Origin: Oceanospirillaceae bacterium
Lineage (GTDB): Bacteria > Pseudomonadota > Gammaproteobacteria > Pseudomonadales > Balneatricaceae
Direction of reading: 5' to 3'
NCBI GenBank assembly: GCA_023954795.1
Contig: JAGSHA010000132.1
Coordinates: forward strand, 1 to 8,098
Length of the DNA stretch: 8,098 bases
In this document: piece by piece, positions 5,226-8,098 of the stretch
Position numbering within the stretch: the first letter of the stretch is position 1
Layout: the number at the start of each line of letters is the position of its first letter
The notes under the pieces: model-generated
Told to the model about the DNA's origin: nothing
Seen by the model: the letters and a program-made list of their open reading frames with translations, nothing else
Database searches by the model: none
Made by a program: the position numbers and the translations under genes

Positions 5226-7154
5226 ATGGCGATCAATACCGAACCCCATAACCTGTTACGTGCAGACGTAACACGGCAGTTGTTACTTCAGCGCAGCTTG
5301 CCGCACGGCCAGCTGCGTGAATCGATAGAAGCGTCCTGGCTGCGCAGCCTGGATGCAGGTCTGGATTGTCAGACGCAACTAGAGGCCGATAGCTTCAGTC
5401 GATCAGATGTGCGCGACCTGCACGAAAACAACAAGCTGCTGCTTGATTGTGCCGCCCCCGAAGTTGAGCTACTCACACGTCAATACTCGGCGGAAAATGC
5501 CCTGATCATGTTGGCAGACTGTGATGCCCGTATATTGGCTGTAAAGGGCAACAGCGATGTCCTTGATAATGCCGCACGTCATGCGCTGAATCCCGGCGTG
5601 TGCTGGTCAGAGAGCAGTCGTGGTACCAACGCGCTGGGCACCGCACTGGTCGATGGCCGTGCCGTTAAGATCGAAGGCAGTGAACACTTTCTCGATCGTT
5701 TAACTCAATTCAGTTGCACCTCCGCACCCATCTTTGGCCCGAACGGAAACACCCTTGGTGTATTGGACCTGACCAGCGAACGTGGTCGTGTTCAACAACC
5801 GCTTGAAGTGGTGCAGATGGCGGCACGTTCGATTGAGAATCGCTTATTTTCCGCCAGTTTTAAAGATCATGCCGTTATTGCCATCCATAGCCGTCAGCAG
5901 TACCTCAGCTCGGTATGGCAAGGTTTGATTGCAGTCGATCCAGATGGCGATCTGCTAGGCGCCAATCAACAAGCCCATCAGTTATTGAACATTCAGGACG
6001 GTATGCTTAAGAAGCATTCGCTGGATGAGATGCTAGGCATCAGCGCCAGCCAATTGCTCGGCCAACTGATGCAAGGAAAAACCTACACACTACAAACACG
6101 CATGGGCGCGCTTTACTGCTGTTTAATCCAGTTACCTAAGCCCCGTATTAGCCTGCCGTTTGCCACCGAACAACGCGTTAAACGCTCTGGTGAAGAGAAG
6201 CGCCCCGGGCTAGCAGAAGTCGCAGGTAACAATCCGCGCCTGAGCCGTAGCTTGAAAATGGCATTAAAAGGCATGGCGCACGATTTGCCGGTACTACTGA
6301 ACGGTGAAACCGGCACCGGTAAAGAGGTGGTGGCGCGTGCACTGCATGACGCTGGGGCCCGATCAAACAAGCCCTTTATCGCAGTCAATTGCGCAGCCAT
6401 CCCGGAAGGCCTGATTGAGTCGGAACTCTTTGGTTACCGAGAGGGGGCATTTACCGGTTCCCGGCGCGGCGGTATGGTCGGACGCTTCCAACAAGCCGAT
6501 GGCGGCACGCTGTTCCTTGACGAAATCGGTGATATGCCACTGGCGCTACAAGCCCGCTTGTTGCGTGTCTTACAGGAGCGTCGTGTGGCCCCGCTGGGCG
6601 GTGGCGAAGAGGTCTCGTTGGATATTCGCCTGATCTGTGCCACGCATCGTGATATGCGCACGTTAGTCGCGGAAGGGGACTTCCGTGAAGACCTGTTTTA
6701 CCGTCTTAACGGTGTAGGAGTAAAACTGCCAGCACTGCGTGAACGTACAGATCTTCCTGAGTTTCTGACCAAGTTGTTAGCGTCTGTGCAGAACCAGATG
6801 ATTGGTACACACACAACGATCGCCATCGACAGCAATTTAATGGATCGATTTTCACACTACAGCTGGCCCGGAAACATCCGCCAGATGGAAACAGTACTGC
6901 GGGCTTCGCTGGCATTTATGGATGAAGACGAGTCCCTTATCACCGAAGCACATCTGACCGACGATTTTCTTGATCAACTTTTGCTGGAAGCTGATGGTCA
7001 GGGTAGCGCTGGCATCCTTAAGCAGAGCGAACATCAAACGATCCGCAAAGCGCTGGATGAGCACGGCGGCAATATCAGCGCGACCGCTAAAGCACTGGGG
7101 ATCAGCAGGGCAACACTTTATCGTCGTTTGCAGGAGTTAGAACAGGAGGGATAA
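5226..7154 (+). CDS. AcoR-type sigma-54-dependent transcriptional activator (GAF-PAS-AAA+-Fis HTH)
   Basis: The gene encodes 642 aa. Enhancer-binding proteins of this class bind upstream sites and use ATP to open sigma-54 RNA polymerase complexes. An N-terminal GAF domain (about 75-210) carries the AcoR/DhaR-type signature SESSRGTNALGTAL (128-141), which usually senses a small metabolite. A PAS-like domain follows (about 222-300). The AAA+ domain (about 330-560) has Walker A GETGTGKE (360-367), the sigma-54 contact loop GAFTGS (407-412), Walker B GGTLFLDEIG (426-435), and Arg487/Arg493 in GDFREDLFYRLN. The C-terminal Fis-type helix-turn-helix (about 604-637) contains GGNISATAKALGISRATLYRRL. 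There is no phosphorylation receiver domain, so control is probably by ligand. It lies between the porin and the ABC exporter of a QHNDH cluster and probably activates it; the Paracoccus regulator QhpR is, as I recall, AraC-type, so I give no symbol. The last base of the usual GAFTGA loop is replaced by Ser. Confidence 0.92.
   Translation: MAINTEPHNLLRADVTRQLLLQRSLPHGQLRESIEASWLRSLDAGLDCQTQLEADSFSRSDVRDLHENNKLLLDCAAPEVELLTRQYSAENALIMLADCDARILAVKGNSDVLDNAARHALNPGVCWSESSRGTNALGTALVDGRAVKIEGSEHFLDRLTQFSCTSAPIFGPNGNTLGVLDLTSERGRVQQPLEVVQMAARSIENRLFSASFKDHAVIAIHSRQQYLSSVWQGLIAVDPDGDLLGANQQAHQLLNIQDGMLKKHSLDEMLGISASQLLGQLMQGKTYTLQTRMGALYCCLIQLPKPRISLPFATEQRVKRSGEEKRPGLAEVAGNNPRLSRSLKMALKGMAHDLPVLLNGETGTGKEVVARALHDAGARSNKPFIAVNCAAIPEGLIESELFGYREGAFTGSRRGGMVGRFQQADGGTLFLDEIGDMPLALQARLLRVLQERRVAPLGGGEEVSLDIRLICATHRDMRTLVAEGDFREDLFYRLNGVGVKLPALRERTDLPEFLTKLLASVQNQMIGTHTTIAIDSNLMDRFSHYSWPGNIRQMETVLRASLAFMDEDESLITEAHLTDDFLDQLLLEADGQGSAGILKQSEHQTIRKALDEHGGNISATAKALGISRATLYRRLQELEQEG
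5254..5273. promoter_or_regulatory. Palindromic operator candidate TGTTACGT-N4-ACGTAACA
   Basis: There are two perfect 8-bp arms with a 4-bp spacer, 28 nt inside the regulator coding region. A further TGTTAC lies at 5281-5286. The core is shared with the repeats at 7172-7232. The shape, a dyad of about 20 bp, suits a dimeric HTH protein; autoregulation by the neighbouring activator is an inference. Confidence 0.4.
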
Positions 7155-7171
7155 ATTAATCCCTCCTGTTC
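7140..7171 (+). promoter_or_regulatory. Perfect 11-bp hairpin spanning the regulator stop codon
   Basis: GAACAGGAGGG (7140-7150) pairs perfectly with CCCTCCTGTTC (7161-7171), with a 10-nt AT-only loop that contains the regulator TAA (7152-7154). No U-tract follows directly, so it is at best an atypical terminator; it could instead set the 3' end or stability of the regulator mRNA. The stem also includes an RBS-like AGGAGG that has no start codon nearby. Confidence 0.55.
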
Positions 7172-7232
7172 GTTACAACCCGTTACATTTTTGCACATAC
7201 TTACCCAATGCCCGCTGTTACATCACGTTACA
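7172..7232. promoter_or_regulatory. Four GTTACA repeats in two helically phased pairs
   Basis: GTTACA occurs at 7172-7177, 7182-7187, 7217-7222 and 7227-7232. Within each pair the starts are exactly 10 bp apart; the pairs are 45 bp apart. They fill the short gap between the regulator gene and the ABC exporter gene, as expected of activator or repressor sites for the exporter promoter. The arrangement is seen; the function is inferred. Confidence 0.45.
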
Positions 7233-7277
7233 GTGATTTGAGATGTTCGTATTGATCACACTGAGTACTACTGACTT

Positions 7278-8098
7278 ATGATTAAATGGCTGGCCCGCGC
7301 AGTTGAAACCACCGATCCCAATGCACTGGAACAGGCATTTCGCTGGCTGTTTGGTTTTGTTCGTCCGCAGCGGCGTGCGATTGCACAGGTATTGGGGCTT
7401 TCGTTACTGGCATCCATGCTAGTGCTGATGCAGCCTTGGCTGACTAAAACGCTGATTGACGATGGTCTGATTGCGAAAGACTACGGCACGCTGGTACAGG
7501 TCGCCATCGCGATGATCGGAGTCGGTATCTTTAGTACCGCACTGTCTGGGATCAATCGCTACCTGCATACCAAACTTTCCGCACGCATTCTGTTTAGCCT
7601 GCGCGATGATGTGTATGGCCACTTGCAGAAACTCTCACCGACGTTTTTTGCGCAGCGCCGCATTGGCGATATTCTCTCCCGACTAGACGGTGACGTGGCG
7701 CAAATCCAACGCTTTGCCGTGGACTCCCTGTTCTCGGCAGTATCCAGCATCATTGGTCTGGTCGGCGCGATTGTGCTGATGGTGACACTATCATGGCAGT
7801 TATCGCTCATCGTAGCGCTGCTGATCCCTTTGGAAATCTTGTGGTTGCGCTGGATGCGCAGAAAAGTCGAAGTCCGTACCCGTAGGCTGCGAGAACGTTC
7901 TGCAGATCTATCATCATTTCTGGTCGAAACCCTGCCAGCTATGAAGTTCATCCAATCTGTCGGGCAAGAGAAGAAAGAAGCTAATCGTTTGAGCGGTTTG
8001 AACGAACACTATCTCAGCGATCTGCTCAAACTGCAGATTACTGAGTTCTTCACACAGGCGATTCCGGGCACGTTAACCTCATTGTCACGCGCAGGAGC
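7278..8098 (+). CDS. qhpF: ABC exporter, N-terminal transmembrane part (3' truncated by the window), probably QhpF
   Basis: The frame is open from ATG 7278 to the window end: 273 codons and no stop. It shows the membrane domain of a type I ABC exporter. Hydrophobic segments lie at about 34-55, 71-92, 150-171 and 173-192. The cytoplasmic-loop signature runs from LRDDVYGHLQKLSPTFF (108-124) to RIGDILSRLDGDVAQIQ (128-144), followed by the RRLRERSADLSSFLVETLPAMKFIQ segment at about 202-225. The ATPase domain would follow beyond the window. In QHNDH clusters such an exporter (QhpF) is thought to carry the cross-linked gamma subunit to the periplasm; that call rests on the neighbours, since the visible part would fit many lipid, drug or peptide exporters. 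The start is set by an in-frame TGA at 7272-7274 and is poorly supported by an RBS, which suggests low expression or another translation mode. Confidence 0.8.
   Translation, partial: MIKWLARAVETTDPNALEQAFRWLFGFVRPQRRAIAQVLGLSLLASMLVLMQPWLTKTLIDDGLIAKDYGTLVQVAIAMIGVGIFSTALSGINRYLHTKLSARILFSLRDDVYGHLQKLSPTFFAQRRIGDILSRLDGDVAQIQRFAVDSLFSAVSSIIGLVGAIVLMVTLSWQLSLIVALLIPLEILWLRWMRRKVEVRTRRLRERSADLSSFLVETLPAMKFIQSVGQEKKEANRLSGLNEHYLSDLLKLQITEFFTQAIPGTLTSLSRAG

Noticed and set aside
7233..7259. CRP-like dyad GTGAT...ATCAC upstream of the exporter gene
   Set aside because: The half-sites are separated by 17 nt instead of the usual 6, so it does not fit a CRP site; probably chance.
7559..7951. 130-aa ORF on the - strand, Arg- and Ser-rich
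   Set aside because: It lies opposite the clear ABC exporter membrane domain, and its composition is that of a shadow frame.
1..8098. CRISPR arrays, tRNA/rRNA genes, insertion sequences, attachment sites
   Set aside because: No regular repeat-spacer array, no tRNA-like cloverleaf, no transposase-like protein and no terminal inverted repeats with target duplication were seen.

Overview
The window holds most of a quinohemoprotein amine dehydrogenase (QHNDH, qhp/pea) locus, with every gene on the + strand. The proteins look gammaproteobacterial: a periplasmic cytochrome-linked amine dehydrogenase, a beta-barrel outer-membrane protein and an AcoR-type sigma-54 activator. GC content is moderate, and the acidic porin and overall style suggest a marine or aquatic Pseudomonas/Oceanospirillales-like bacterium. 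The genus cannot be fixed from the sequence alone.

Layout. Positions 1-393 are the 3' end of qhpA (alpha subunit, dihaem cytochrome c). Then come qhpD (447-1907, radical SAM/SPASM thioether-forming enzyme), qhpC (1909-2235, small gamma subunit precursor) and qhpB (2254-3405, beta-propeller subunit). The spacing is tight: D and C are 1 nt apart, C and B 18 nt. A hairpin follows qhpB and, about 80 nt later, a good intrinsic terminator (3515-3551). Next is a signal-peptide-bearing outer-membrane porin-like gene (3606-4934). A 291-nt intergenic region (4935-5225) contains an 11-bp inverted repeat and a possible 37-codon ORF. It leads into a 642-aa GAF-PAS-AAA+-Fis type sigma-54 activator (5226-7154). 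A 123-nt gap (7155-7277) contains a perfect hairpin and four GTTACA repeats. Last is the 5' part of an ABC exporter (7278 to the end), probably qhpF.

How it works together. The gamma precursor has a 28-residue leader followed by a core in which all four cysteines, both residues of the cysteine tryptophylquinone (CTQ) cofactor and all three acidic cross-link partners of characterised QHNDHs are present at matching positions. QhpD forms the Cys-to-Asp/Glu thioethers in the cytoplasm. An ABC exporter such as the one at the window's end would move gamma to the periplasm, where it joins alpha and beta. The leader protease (QhpE) and the flavoprotein Trp hydroxylase (QhpG) are not seen and may lie downstream. 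The porin probably admits amine substrates, and the sigma-54 activator probably controls the cluster; both roles are inferred from position. The main points of interest are the sigma-54 activator in this locus (the Paracoccus regulator is AraC-type), the inserted porin, and a family of TGTTAC/GTTACA elements around the regulator gene that look like operators.
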